A DNA stretch of 64,000 bases from Kriegella sp965368185. Its GTDB lineage: Bacteria > Bacteroidota > Bacteroidia > Flavobacteriales > Flavobacteriaceae. The translations under genes were made by a program, and so were the position numbers. Below, piece by piece: positions 46,723-56,310 of the stretch. A model generated the notes under the pieces. The model was not told where the DNA came from and did not search any database. It was given only the letters and a program-made list of their open reading frames with translations. The stretch is from positions 12,518 through 76,517 of the forward strand of contig CBDULZ010000012.1 in NCBI GenBank assembly GCA_965368185.1, read 5' to 3'. The stretch's first letter is position 1; each line of letters opens with the position of its first letter.

Positions 46723-46753
46723 TTGTAACAAATTTAGTAAATATTTGTTACAA
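46723..46753 (-). promoter_or_regulatory. Operator/promoter of the abiE operon
   Basis: A perfect inverted repeat TTGTAACAAAT (46723-46733) / ATTTGTTACAA (46743-46753) with a 9-base spacer. On the minus strand TAAATTTG (46736-46729), an exact TAnnTTTG, lies within the repeat, so a bound antitoxin would block the promoter. Confidence 0.78.
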
Positions 46754-46891
46754 TAATGGGTCGATGCCATTATTCCGTTCATAGCCTATTTTAGAAAGAT
46801 ATTAGCGTTCAAACTTACCTATCTAGAATGGCATAACATCTCAAACCCAAAAATCAATGGTAAAATACCCAACAAGGTTCTTATATATAAT

Positions 46892-47053
46892 GGAACAGCA
46901 AATCACGTTCCGCAAAGGTATGGGACCCCGTAGGGGCTTCCATACTTTTGCGTTGCGTTTCGAGGGGGTTGCTCGGAAACAAGCCGTTCGGCCCCGACAT
47001 CCCGTAGGGATTTCGGAAGGCCGATAAGGTGCGGCTTTCGTGCAACTTCCGCA
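46892..47053. ncRNA. Series of strong hairpins, candidate structured RNA or DNA element
   Basis: Four consecutive hairpins in a GC-rich patch without a gene: (1) GGAAC/GTTCC, 46892-46911; (2) a 13-base stem 46911-46923 with 46940-46952 (one G-U), capped by an inner CCCC-GTA-GGGG; (3) 46989-47023, built from CGGCC/GGCCG, CCGA/TCGG and ATCCC-GTA-GGGAT; (4) TGCGG/CCGCA, 47030-47053. Hairpins 2 and 3 share the C-rich/GTA/G-rich tip. There is no T-run after them, so they are not simple terminators. Confidence 0.5.
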
Positions 47054-47109
47054 GAAACCATGGGGAGGGAGAAAAAGAAGCGGGACGATAGTGGTGAAAG
47101 TTCCTATGG

Positions 47110-47349
47110 TCAGGAATACGACCTTGGCCATTGTTTGGCGATATAAAATCCCCATACGGATATTTCCAATGCCCCAAAGAGCCATACCAAATCCTTGATA
47201 AAGGGAATACCAACCAATATGAAAAGAAAAAGTAGGAACGGTATTCCCAAAAAACGTTTGAGCCTTTGCATGCCCTTGAAAATTATGACCATGAAAATGA
47301 TAAAACCTAAAAAGGGCAATTTTTGGTATAGAATTTCAATAGATAGCAT
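47110..47349 (-). CDS. Small predicted membrane protein
   Basis: A 79-residue protein with two hydrophobic segments (LGFIIFMVIIF and PFLLFLFILVGIPFI) and basic residues between them. It begins 35 bases after the ThiF gene on the same strand and is probably the last gene of the PRTRC transcript. Family not recognised. Confidence 0.5.
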   Translation of the reverse strand: MLSIEILYQKLPFLGFIIFMVIIFKGMQRLKRFLGIPFLLFLFILVGIPFIKDLVWLFGALEISVWGFYIAKQWPRSYS

Positions 47350-47384
47350 ATAGGCTTGGTTTTACTTTCGCTTGGTAGTTTATT

Positions 47385-48164
47385 TCAGACATTAATCGAG
47401 TTTACCTTGCCCGATTCCAAATTCACAAATGCCCCGTGCTTCTGTATTTGCTTATGGTACAACAACCGAAACAGGCAGTCGGACGCATGGGCGACCAATA
47501 CATCGTTGATAAACAATGACTGTTCTTGCAACTTGTCGGAATAAGCGCAACCATTGCCTTGCAAGGTCGGGGTATCGTGCGCATCCAGATCGGGGAAAAA
47601 ATCAATGATGTTTTTTAGTTTATCCACCATTTCAAAATCTTCCCGCTCCATTTTTCGTTCTTCATCGAACAATGTTCCCAGAACAAACTGCCCTGTATTC
47701 CTACTGTTGCCCAAATCCAACCAATAGTACCTATTGGTGTAATCGGAACTTTTGTAGTGGTGTCGAATCGATTGTGCCAATTGCACCCGAAAACGGGCAT
47801 TGTCAACGCAAGTGATGATGATATTCGCCCGTACATCCTCTCCTTCGGGCAGGGCATCCATCGGAATACCCTGCCATTGAAGTCCAAAAGCCATGTTGAC
47901 CTTACATACGGCGTTGACCACTTTGTATTCCCCGATATCCGATAAGGTATAAAGTTGCCGTCCTACATTGTTCGGCTCTACCTTGTCGGAATCATAGGCA
48001 ATGACATGCAACCCTGGGTGTTCTACTTGCCGTAGGGCATAATCTATCCTTGCCAATCTTGCGAGCATCAATGAGCCTGTCCCACCGACCCCTATCAACG
48101 CAACCGTAATGGGATGTGTCGGGTTATAAAAATAGTTGGGGGCAAAGTGTATCCTAGTTTTCAT
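47385..48164 (-). CDS. PRTRC system ThiF family protein
   Basis: A 259-residue E1-like adenylating protein with Rossmann loop ALIGVGGTGS (G25, G27, G28, G30) and IAYDSDKVEPNNVGRQ, the usual ThiF/MoeB ATP-contact segment; IITCVDNARFR is the later strand. PRTRC stands for ParB-related, ThiF-related cassette, found on plasmids and integrative elements; the role of its members is unknown. It overlaps the protein B gene by 11 bases. Confidence 0.92.
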   Translation of the reverse strand: MKTRIHFAPNYFYNPTHPITVALIGVGGTGSLMLARLARIDYALRQVEHPGLHVIAYDSDKVEPNNVGRQLYTLSDIGEYKVVNAVCKVNMAFGLQWQGIPMDALPEGEDVRANIIITCVDNARFRVQLAQSIRHHYKSSDYTNRYYWLDLGNSRNTGQFVLGTLFDEERKMEREDFEMVDKLKNIIDFFPDLDAHDTPTLQGNGCAYSDKLQEQSLFINDVLVAHASDCLFRLLYHKQIQKHGAFVNLESGKVNSINV

Positions 48165-48861
48165 ACAATTGGTTTAAGGTCAATTTGTTGGCTATCAATA
48201 CTTCATCGTCAAATGACGGTTTTTCAAAATTTTGCTTCATTACGTTCACTATGTTACCATCTACCAATTGGTTATGGTGCGTTTCGGTAAAAACCGAGTG
48301 AAAAAACTGTTGTTCCACAAATCCCATAACGTCCTCGTAGTATTCAAATCCATCATAATCCATTGAGGTATTGCCCATACACACATTGCCCTGTCTACCT
48401 ATATTCAGCAGAGGGGCATGGTACAAGGGGGTATTGTCCGATAGGGATTCCTTTCGGTTCAGGGCGAATACCTTTAAAGCGTTGCCCTCTAGTTTAAAAA
48501 TCAATTTGGGCAAGGGATATTTTCCCGATGGGATGCCCGTTTTGGTATCGAAGTAAAGCATCCGTTGTATGGGATGTACATACCATATCAATTGAAAAGT
48601 TCCCTTAAAATCGAAGTGTATCAGGTTCTTGGGAAGCATTCCCTTAAACCGGAATTTTATCAGATCGCCCTCTAGGCAGGTAAAGATGTTTCGGGCGGTG
48701 TCCTTGGTCAATGGCATTCCTGCGGTCAATTTTGTTCCTGCTACTTCGTGATATGAAAAATAGTGGTCGTTGCGGTAATAGTTATCTCCCTTGGTATGCC
48801 CGATAATGGCAAACTTGGGCAGAAAATGATCTGTTGCCTGTAATACTGCTATTCGTTCCAT
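48154..48861 (-). CDS. PRTRC system protein B
   Basis: A 235-residue soluble protein. Placement upstream of ThiF with overlap and the conserved PLYHAPLLNIGRQGNVCMGN segment identify protein B. It has the beta-rich layout of the family with no known enzymatic motif. Confidence 0.85.
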   Translation of the reverse strand: MERIAVLQATDHFLPKFAIIGHTKGDNYYRNDHYFSYHEVAGTKLTAGMPLTKDTARNIFTCLEGDLIKFRFKGMLPKNLIHFDFKGTFQLIWYVHPIQRMLYFDTKTGIPSGKYPLPKLIFKLEGNALKVFALNRKESLSDNTPLYHAPLLNIGRQGNVCMGNTSMDYDGFEYYEDVMGFVEQQFFHSVFTETHHNQLVDGNIVNVMKQNFEKPSFDDEVLIANKLTLNQLYEN

Positions 48862-48864
48862 GTG

Positions 48865-49905
48865 TTAGAGTTCGTTTAAAAGTTCGTTCAGATCGCTTAT
48901 AAATTCTTCCAATCGGTTCAATCTATGGGGAATCGCTTCATCAAAAGGTTCGATATTGCCATCCTCGGCAATGGTATGTTGATAGGAGGAAATAATATCG
49001 TAATCGTTCGAGCAGTCGTTGAGCATTTGGATGTACCCATTGGCGAAAGCGCTATCTTCCCTATCGACTACAAGAAACGATTCACAATGCTCGAACATAC
49101 AATCATACTCGTCCCTGACACTCAACTGAAAAGGCACTTGAAAATCGATGGTTTCTGCCTTTAGCAATAATTCCTTGATTTGTTTGTAAATCGGTTTTTG
49201 AGGTTGGTATTTGTCCAATAGGGTTTTCCAATCTCTGATTTCGTAGGATTCCAAAAAGGTTTTATACCGTGAGTAGAATTTGGTCGAATGGTTCTTCATG
49301 ACATTCTTGTTATCCTTGTAGTACGCTACATCCTCAAAGAGAAATTCCCATAGCCAGTCGATTCTTGATTCACAGCTAGGGAACAGGCCACCGTAGGGCA
49401 GGCTTTTGACGAAGGACAGCAGAATGTGAAAAAGTGGTCGGTTTCGGTGCCTTAGTCCGATAATCGGACGGACGGGAACAAAGTACACCGTACTGCGGTT
49501 GGCGATGAACCGTTTCAGTATGAGCCGTAAATGTGCACCGTCCTGTAACACTTCGATATGATGGATATTGCCCTTTGCATTAAGTCTATTCGTACAACGA
49601 AGTATCAAATCGTCCAGACTATCGGAAACCGAGAATTGCCAATCGTCGATATTACCAGTAAAATTTCGGGTTATGTTTACCATTAATCGGGCTAGTGCCT
49701 TTATGTCCACTTCGTATTCTTCACTAACTAAAGGTTGGGCAAGAACTGGCGCAGCGCTTATGTCAGAAAGGGAAATACTTTCGGTTGTAGTACTTTGGGT
49801 CTTTGCGTTCCCTTTTGGTAGTGATTCTGTTGTACCGCCCGAAATAATCGGTCGTGGAACGGTGCGAGTTCTTTTGATGGGTTGGATCTGTATTGCGGTG
49901 TGCAT
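48865..49905 (-). CDS. PRTRC system protein F-like
   Basis: A 346-residue soluble protein with a variable Ser/Thr-rich N-terminus and a conserved core from about residue 70. The call rests on its place between PRTRC C and B, three bases before B, and on its size. No catalytic motif is visible. Confidence 0.65.
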   Translation of the reverse strand: MHTAIQIQPIKRTRTVPRPIISGGTTESLPKGNAKTQSTTTESISLSDISAAPVLAQPLVSEEYEVDIKALARLMVNITRNFTGNIDDWQFSVSDSLDDLILRCTNRLNAKGNIHHIEVLQDGAHLRLILKRFIANRSTVYFVPVRPIIGLRHRNRPLFHILLSFVKSLPYGGLFPSCESRIDWLWEFLFEDVAYYKDNKNVMKNHSTKFYSRYKTFLESYEIRDWKTLLDKYQPQKPIYKQIKELLLKAETIDFQVPFQLSVRDEYDCMFEHCESFLVVDREDSAFANGYIQMLNDCSNDYDIISSYQHTIAEDGNIEPFDEAIPHRLNRLEEFISDLNELLNEL

Positions 49906-49941
49906 TGTTCTTGTCTTAAAAATTCGTCTACGTTCATTGGG

Positions 49942-50160
49942 TTATCCTTTTGTTCCTGCCAAGGTCTTAAAGTGGATTTCATGGTAGCCGTTTACGATAC
50001 CCTTGTCCATGATGTTAGCGTTGGTGAGTTCTGCATATAGTTGTGCATAGTGTTCCATAATCTGCTCATGGGTCAAGTTGTAATCGATGTCATCCAATTC
50101 TATGGAGTTGTTGTTACCGTTTTGGTAAACGTATTTGCGTTCGATCGTTGCGATTTCCAT
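49942..50160 (-). CDS. PRTRC system protein C
   Basis: A 72-residue protein. The pattern YNLTHEQIMEHYAQLYAELTNA ... FKTLAGTKG at its end matches PRTRC protein C, which always ends in a GTKG-like tail. It is coupled to protein E by a one-base overlap. Confidence 0.88.
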   Translation of the reverse strand: MEIATIERKYVYQNGNNNSIELDDIDYNLTHEQIMEHYAQLYAELTNANIMDKGIVNGYHEIHFKTLAGTKG

Positions 50161-50648
50161 TATTGAAAGAGTTGAGGGTTGTCGTATGCTTTCATATTAT
50201 CAATGACTTTTTTGGCTTCTCTGTGTTCAGGGTCGATCTTCAAAATTGCGGTGGCAAGGTCTGTAGCTTTTTTGTGGTCTTGCATCGGATTAAAGCCCTT
50301 CTCCTTTAAGAGTTGCTTAAGCTCGGTCACTTTCTTGGCGGTCGTTTCCTTTTTCTTTTTCGCCCGTTGGGTCTTTTGTTCGGTTTCCTTTAAGGATTTT
50401 TCAAAGGCTACTGTATTCCTAAAAAGGGCTTTGGTCTGTTCCAAGGGTTTTTGGAGTATTTGAAAGAATTTCTCGTCCACTTCCGTAACGTTTCCCCGTA
50501 GGGTAAGTGGTTTTAGGGATTGGAGTGCCTTGTCCTTGGCGTTCGATTTGGGAAGTACGGATACGCTGACCATCTCATCATCGAACAGTATACTTATGCC
50601 GTACTGTTCGATACCCATCTGTTTCAGGGTCGAAAAAAAATTGCTCAT
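50160..50648 (-). CDS. PRTRC system protein E
   Basis: A 162-residue protein. The N-terminal half (ISILFDDEMVSVSVLPKS, LTLRGNVTEVDEKFF) is the PRTRC E domain; the C-terminal half is a Lys-rich coiled coil. First gene of the cassette, 280 bases after the helicase gene. Confidence 0.87.
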   Translation of the reverse strand: MSNFFSTLKQMGIEQYGISILFDDEMVSVSVLPKSNAKDKALQSLKPLTLRGNVTEVDEKFFQILQKPLEQTKALFRNTVAFEKSLKETEQKTQRAKKKKETTAKKVTELKQLLKEKGFNPMQDHKKATDLATAILKIDPEHREAKKVIDNMKAYDNPQLFQ

Positions 50649-50774
50649 CTTGAAGAGGTATTTTCTTGTTATACAATCACTTAACTACCTTCAAGATACA
50701 CCCAAACTTTCGGGAATACCCATAAAATCAGACCAAATGCCACCCTTGACTTCTTCTTTCCCTAACCACAAAAT

Positions 50775-50791
50775 ACGCCCCGAAGGGGCGT
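50775..50791 (-). terminator. Hairpin between helicase and PRTRC genes
   Basis: ACGCCCC-GAA-GGGGCGT, a perfect 7-base stem; on the minus strand it is followed by ATTTTG. It lies downstream of the helicase stop (50929), so it may separate that transcript from PRTRC. No gene is seen in the rest of 50649-50928. Confidence 0.6.
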
Positions 50792-50928
50792 TGGAACAGG
50801 TTTTTGCGTAACAATAAAATGCGGTGTTTCTAATTTTTGGAAAGATTCGAGAAAGTTTTTGAGATTATTTTAGACTGTGCATCATATCAAATTTTTCTGG
50901 GTGGTATGGACATTGTTTTCCACTAACC

Positions 50929-53900
50929 TTAAACTGCCCGTTTCCGTTTGAGCGTTTTAATTTCATGTTTTAATACCTGCATCTTAGTCATCTTTTCATC
51001 CGGAAAACCAATAGCCGTTTTCTTACGATGGGTTTCCATCGAGCGTAGGTTATAATCCAAATCGAATTTTTTCGATTTGATTTCACTCACCACCTTTTGA
51101 CATAACTTGATAAGTTGCATGGCCACTTTTTCAGGGTCGAAACGCTGCTGTTTTCTACCTGAAATATGTATGTTTTTGAATTCTAATCTAAAAGAGTAAA
51201 GATAATGCTCGTTCGAAGGCACATATTCCGCTTGAAAAACCAGATTCGCATCAAGAGTGGGCAAATGGGCGACTCTTTTATGTTTTTGAATGTTCAAGTT
51301 TAGCTTTGACCGTTCGACAATTGTAAGGCCAAGATGCCCAATGAACTTCTTAGGCGGCATAGTTTCGAGTTCTTTGGAGATAAGAACGGAATTCGAAATA
51401 AGAAGGTTCAATCCTTTTTTTAATTGAGACAGATCCTCGAATGCACTTTCATCAGCTGGCAAGTTAAAACCTTTAATTTCCTTTTGTACGCTTTCCAGTT
51501 CGACCAATTGGGAAACTATATGTTTGTTCTCCTTCTCGATCCGTTCAACGGCCTTAAAGGAATTGGCCTTGTTAAGTTCATGCAATCGCTTCTGTGACTG
51601 TAAAAACTTAAGATCGTCGGAAAGCTTTACCAATTGAAACTGATCCATATCCCCTATAAGGGCCGCCTGCATCTGTTCGTAGGAAAGGCTCTTATCATCT
51701 GGTACCAAGTCGTCATAAACGCGCTTGTTCGGGTCGGCTTCCCGAATCTGCTCCCGAAACTTTTCCTTATGGGTGTTCAGTGAATAGGAAAAAATATCCG
51801 TAGAATCCTTGATACCATAGAACCGTTCTACCACCGTATTGCCATACAGTTGGGCCACATCATTGCCCTTTCGCAGACCGCGCCCAGCCCGTTGGTCAAA
51901 AGCATCGGGGGAATACGGAATATCCATATGAAAGATGCCCACCACCCTTTTTTGAATGTTGGTGCCCGTGCCCAATACTTGGGTACTGCCCAGAGCTATC
52001 CTTATTTCGCCGCTTCGGATTTTCTCCTGCATTTTATCGGTTCTATTCCTTGCTTTTTCCTCTTGTGCCAAAGCAATTTCATTTGCAGGGATGCCGTATT
52101 CTTCACGAAGTATCCCGCGCACCGTATCGTAGGAATTGTACTGGCCCGATTTCCAAACGTTCAAGTCGGAGAATACCAAACATACCCCTTTGTGTTCCGA
52201 TGTTTTTTTGTAAAGTCCGGCTACATCGTGACAGAGCCGTTGCAGTTTGAACTGATCGAGTTCTGTAAATTTCACAGCCAAATTATCCTTGGCCAAGGGA
52301 TCAATCAGAAGAGATCGGTTGATATTCAAAGCGGTAATATGTGCGGATTTCATTTGCTCGTCATCATAAATGGGCAACTTGAAAAGTGCCTTTTGGTTTC
52401 GGTTCTTGGTAAACTCCAGGGATGCTTGCTTAAGTTCTTCGTATGCCGGAGTAGACTCTAAAATCACAAACTCCCTATCTGCTTCTAAGTCATGTGTTTT
52501 GAAATGCTTGTCCCGGCAGATGTGCGTAAAGGAATTGTACATCTTGCTCAGTTCGGGGAGGTTGGTATAGTACCGAAAGCGGGCATGCATTCTTGGGTCT
52601 CCGAATATATTGGGTTCAATACTTACCCTTTGCTTCAGAAATATAGAGGCCCAAGCATCGAAATTAAAAATGTTCTTGCGTTTCAATGCCGATGGCGTCA
52701 GGTAACGTTGATAGGCGTACAGTTCCGTGACGGAGTTCTTCAAAGGCGTACCGCTATAAAAAAAGATATTATTATCCGTTCCCATCCGCGCATGAACGGA
52801 TTTGATACTGATCTCAAGGTCGAGGTTCCGTTGACTGTCCGAATGACTGTTAAGACCTGAAACATTCTGATGCCGAGTCGTAAAACCTATATTTTTGAAA
52901 TAATGTGCCTCGTCTATCATCAGGGCTTCGATACCCAAATCGGTCAAGGTGGTTTCGGTTTCCGTCGAACGCTCTTTCAACTTTTTTAGGGTGGTCTGCA
53001 GCTTGTCTTCCAAGTGCTCCTTTCGTTTGATCATGCCTTTGATCAATTTCTTGGATTCCTTACCATTTCCATATTGTTTCGCAGTTTCCAAATCCTGCTC
53101 TATCATCTCGATTTTTTCTTCCAAGGTCTCCAGTACAAAGTTTCGCTGTTTCGGTATTTGCTTTAAATGTCCATGTTCGGCGATAATCAGGTCAATGGAT
53201 TTATTGTTCTGTATAGTGCGTAAGGTTTTGGGCCGCTTGTTTTTGGCCATGTTCTTGGAACTCAACCGTAGGATGTTCAGCTCAGGAAAGTTTGCCCTGA
53301 TTTCCGCCTCGATTTGTGGGGCTACACTTTTTAGCGTGAGTAGCATAGTGCGCTCACTTTTCCTGTGTTGTTTCAATTTATAGCCCAACATTGCCATAGA
53401 AAGGGTCTTTCCCTTCCCCACCTGATGGTCGTTCAGGGCGCTTCCCTTTGTGAGACCGAACAGGGTAGAATCGATTTGATGCTGATAGGGCGGGTACACC
53501 AAGGTGTCGGGAAAGGTGAGCCAATTTTTGGGTACGGTAATGTTGATATCGGCCAAAAAAGCTTGGTAGTAGTTATCTTCAATAGTAGCTTTCAGTTCTT
53601 GACGCCCTTCGATAAAGGATTTGAAATGAAGCTGTAGTTCCTCGTACAGATTTTGTGCCATTAGGGTCGCGTCCTTATCCAACTTTCTGACGGTCATTCC
53701 GGAACTGTCCTTGTAAGAAGTGAAAATGACGGGATACCTGTTTTCCGCGAAATGCTGCAATATCCGTTTATAACCCGCCTTGACCTCACGGTGCAGTACT
53801 ACACTAAAACGTTCGTGGGCCTCTAAATTATAATCCCTTGGAAATAGGAGTGTCAAAGTTGAGTTGAACTGGCCTACATTAATGCGCACTTTTTCGTTTA

Positions 53901-55935
53901 TGAGTTCCTTTAAAAAAGATTCCTTCGCGGTGATGGGGATAAAATGGCTTTCGAAATTGAATTCGATGTCGTTCAGGTCCAGTTTAACGGGCAACAGATC
54001 CGATAAGGCCCGTTCCATTATAGCCGATTCGATCTCGTATGGTGGAGTATTGTTTTTAACGTAATCGATCTTATCTTGGATGTAGCCGCTGGAAAATAAA
54101 AAATAGGGAACTGTTCTATATCCTGTTCCGGATTGCGGATCGGGTTCGAGAAAAAAAGAACGGGTTTCGAGTCCGGTCAGTAACAGATCTTTTTCATTGG
54201 TCTTGAATGCCTCTGCTATTTCGCCGATATCGATTTTCCCATTTTGGTCGAACTGGTAGCGCGCCATTTCTTCAGGATTCTCAAACCGTTTTTCTTCTGC
54301 CGTGGTATGTAGTTGCTCCTTGGTTTCCGGTATTTGTTTCGCTACCCGTACTACGGGTTTCGATCGTAAAAAGCGTTGCAGGGTAAACTCGGGGTTTTTA
54401 CCATAGCTTTGGCCTTCCAATTTTTTCTCGAACTGTTGACGAACTTGCTCAAAGTAATGATCATCTTTTAGAAATATCAGATGCCCCTTCAGGGGTCCCC
54501 ATTTGAAATGGAAAGTGTCCAACTGGTAATCGATATCCTGAAAGCGTTGGGTAATATCCTTTTCCGAAAGTCTGCCTTTATTTATGTTCAGGTTCAAAAG
54601 CACCAGGTCGTTCCGCATTCGGGCGTAATCCCGTATCAGCTCGGTAATTTTAATCGGTACTTTTCTAATGCTGTGGGGGTCCGTGTAAAAGAAGACCGTT
54701 CCCTTTTTGTCAAAATTGTAGCTGCCAAAGAATAGGCGGGTAAATTGTTTGGCATCGTTGTCCTGCAATTTTATCGGCACGGAACCAACACCCAATTCAG
54801 AGGGCGGGGCTGCTATAGGTTCCTCTTCTTTGGGTGCTGATGCTTGAGTAACGGTTTCCAGAACTTTTTCGGTCGTTCGAGGTGGAGCGATTGTCACAAA
54901 ATCGAAATTATTGGACTGCCGTTCCAAAAACTCTGACAAGGATGTACCATCAGGTTCGATCACCATACTCGGTCGGTTATGGAAAAAACCAAGTTTTGGA
55001 CTGCCGTTGACCTGTTCCGTATGCGCCTTAAAGAATCGATTGGTTAAAAAACTTTGGCCTTCCAACTCAATGATATCCGTTCTGACAAATTGCATTTCAC
55101 TTTCGGAAAGGACGTTTTTGTTCGTGTTCTTTCGATAGACCAATAAATCCGATACGACCTTTGTCCCTTCTTTAGAGAACAGATCCGTGTTGAATCGATT
55201 GGCCAGCAGCAAATCGTTTTCCATTAAGATCCTTTGTCTAAAACCATTATAGGCACTTCGTTCGGCGAAGGCCGAAGAGGTAATCAAGGCTGTAATGCCG
55301 CCTTGTCGAACCATTTTAGGTACGTATACATTGAAATAATTGCCAACGTTCTTAAGGGTAGGTTCAGTAAGATAATCGTGCTGGTAGGCCTTGGTAATCG
55401 GGATATCCCCAAAAGGAATATTGGTCATGATCAAATCAAATTTCCCCTGTTTTGCATGATTCAAATAGAATTCCTCGAAAGGGATGTTGAGCATCGTCAC
55501 GTTCGGACTTTTGATATTATTGGCCTTTAAAATTTCAAAGGACAGGATATCCGGTTCCAAAGCGGTTATTTTAGCGTTGGGGAAGGCTTTTTTTAGCTGT
55601 TGAACGTAGGCCCCGTTTCCGGCCGAAGGCTCCAGAATATGATTAGGCTCGAAACCATTTTTTTTCAGCAGATTGATCTTATACTCGATTAGCTCTTTTG
55701 GTGTATAATAGCTGGTCAAATGGTATCGTTTCAGGGAATCGAGAATTTCTTTCGAGGTTTCCGGAAACGCTTTTTCGATAGTTTGTAAGAGCTCATGCCC
55801 TACTTTCTCCTTTCCTTTTGAAGGATAGAACAACAGCTGTCCCAATTTTGCCAAGCCGCCATTATTGATATAAAAATTACCCGGATTTGCCGTTTTTATC
55901 GTCTCAAGAATGCGCGCCAAAATATCATTCTTCAT
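50929..55935 (-). CDS. DarB-like fused N6-adenine methyltransferase / SNF2-type helicase
   Basis: A 1668-residue protein typical of Bacteroidetes conjugative elements. An adenine methyltransferase domain comes first: SAM motif HILEPSAGNGAY (about 99-110) and catalytic motif IMTNIPFGD (about 169-177), where NPP[YF] is NIPF. A helicase of SF2/SNF2 type follows: Walker A QVGKGKT (about 838-845), DEAH box MIDEAHYFKN (about 1004), and motif VI QRAGRGLRKG (about 1348). The C-terminal 300 residues include a coiled coil. Phage P1 DarB, of similar layout, protects incoming DNA from restriction. It is the downstream end of a tightly spaced minus-strand operon. Confidence 0.88.
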   Translation of the reverse strand: MKNDILARILETIKTANPGNFYINNGGLAKLGQLLFYPSKGKEKVGHELLQTIEKAFPETSKEILDSLKRYHLTSYYTPKELIEYKINLLKKNGFEPNHILEPSAGNGAYVQQLKKAFPNAKITALEPDILSFEILKANNIKSPNVTMLNIPFEEFYLNHAKQGKFDLIMTNIPFGDIPITKAYQHDYLTEPTLKNVGNYFNVYVPKMVRQGGITALITSSAFAERSAYNGFRQRILMENDLLLANRFNTDLFSKEGTKVVSDLLVYRKNTNKNVLSESEMQFVRTDIIELEGQSFLTNRFFKAHTEQVNGSPKLGFFHNRPSMVIEPDGTSLSEFLERQSNNFDFVTIAPPRTTEKVLETVTQASAPKEEEPIAAPPSELGVGSVPIKLQDNDAKQFTRLFFGSYNFDKKGTVFFYTDPHSIRKVPIKITELIRDYARMRNDLVLLNLNINKGRLSEKDITQRFQDIDYQLDTFHFKWGPLKGHLIFLKDDHYFEQVRQQFEKKLEGQSYGKNPEFTLQRFLRSKPVVRVAKQIPETKEQLHTTAEEKRFENPEEMARYQFDQNGKIDIGEIAEAFKTNEKDLLLTGLETRSFFLEPDPQSGTGYRTVPYFLFSSGYIQDKIDYVKNNTPPYEIESAIMERALSDLLPVKLDLNDIEFNFESHFIPITAKESFLKELINEKVRINVGQFNSTLTLLFPRDYNLEAHERFSVVLHREVKAGYKRILQHFAENRYPVIFTSYKDSSGMTVRKLDKDATLMAQNLYEELQLHFKSFIEGRQELKATIEDNYYQAFLADINITVPKNWLTFPDTLVYPPYQHQIDSTLFGLTKGSALNDHQVGKGKTLSMAMLGYKLKQHRKSERTMLLTLKSVAPQIEAEIRANFPELNILRLSSKNMAKNKRPKTLRTIQNNKSIDLIIAEHGHLKQIPKQRNFVLETLEEKIEMIEQDLETAKQYGNGKESKKLIKGMIKRKEHLEDKLQTTLKKLKERSTETETTLTDLGIEALMIDEAHYFKNIGFTTRHQNVSGLNSHSDSQRNLDLEISIKSVHARMGTDNNIFFYSGTPLKNSVTELYAYQRYLTPSALKRKNIFNFDAWASIFLKQRVSIEPNIFGDPRMHARFRYYTNLPELSKMYNSFTHICRDKHFKTHDLEADREFVILESTPAYEELKQASLEFTKNRNQKALFKLPIYDDEQMKSAHITALNINRSLLIDPLAKDNLAVKFTELDQFKLQRLCHDVAGLYKKTSEHKGVCLVFSDLNVWKSGQYNSYDTVRGILREEYGIPANEIALAQEEKARNRTDKMQEKIRSGEIRIALGSTQVLGTGTNIQKRVVGIFHMDIPYSPDAFDQRAGRGLRKGNDVAQLYGNTVVERFYGIKDSTDIFSYSLNTHKEKFREQIREADPNKRVYDDLVPDDKSLSYEQMQAALIGDMDQFQLVKLSDDLKFLQSQKRLHELNKANSFKAVERIEKENKHIVSQLVELESVQKEIKGFNLPADESAFEDLSQLKKGLNLLISNSVLISKELETMPPKKFIGHLGLTIVERSKLNLNIQKHKRVAHLPTLDANLVFQAEYVPSNEHYLYSFRLEFKNIHISGRKQQRFDPEKVAMQLIKLCQKVVSEIKSKKFDLDYNLRSMETHRKKTAIGFPDEKMTKMQVLKHEIKTLKRKRAV

Positions 55936-55941
55936 CGCGGA

Positions 55942-56307
55942 CTATTGAAGGTATTTGAATATGGTTGCCTTTCCTTCCGGCTCTTTCTCATTGAGCGCCC
56001 TATAGATATTCAACAGCTCGTCGTTGGCGTGTTCAAGGGCAATCGGCCCGGTATGTCCATCCTCGAGAAACTGTTCCTGTAATTTGGCGTGAAGGATATG
56101 GGCGTTTATTGCGAAATCAATACGGTACTCCGCTACGTCCAAACGTGCGGTCAGGTTCGGATAGTCCTCCAATGCATAAAAACAGAAATGAAGGTCGGGG
56201 CTGCATTCGCCGTTGGCAAGCTGCTGCTCCCAGTCCTTGATCGTTTCCTGATGTTCGGCTCGGAACTTTTGAGTTTCCGTAGTAAGCAATAGTTCTTCAT
56301 GTGTCAT
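55942..56307 (-). CDS. Hypothetical acidic protein of the conjugative element
   Basis: A 121-residue helical, acidic protein located six bases upstream of the helicase gene. Small genes at this place in Bacteroidetes elements are often DUF1896 proteins, but I cannot confirm that motif here. Confidence 0.6.
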   Translation of the reverse strand: MTHEELLLTTETQKFRAEHQETIKDWEQQLANGECSPDLHFCFYALEDYPNLTARLDVAEYRIDFAINAHILHAKLQEQFLEDGHTGPIALEHANDELLNIYRALNEKEPEGKATIFKYLQ

Positions 56308-56310
56308 GGT

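Noticed and set aside
46841..47213. Two overlapping minus-strand reading frames of about 110 codons
   Set aside because: They run across the hairpin array in different frames, have no family-like composition and overlap the start of the structured element; the structure explains the openness better.
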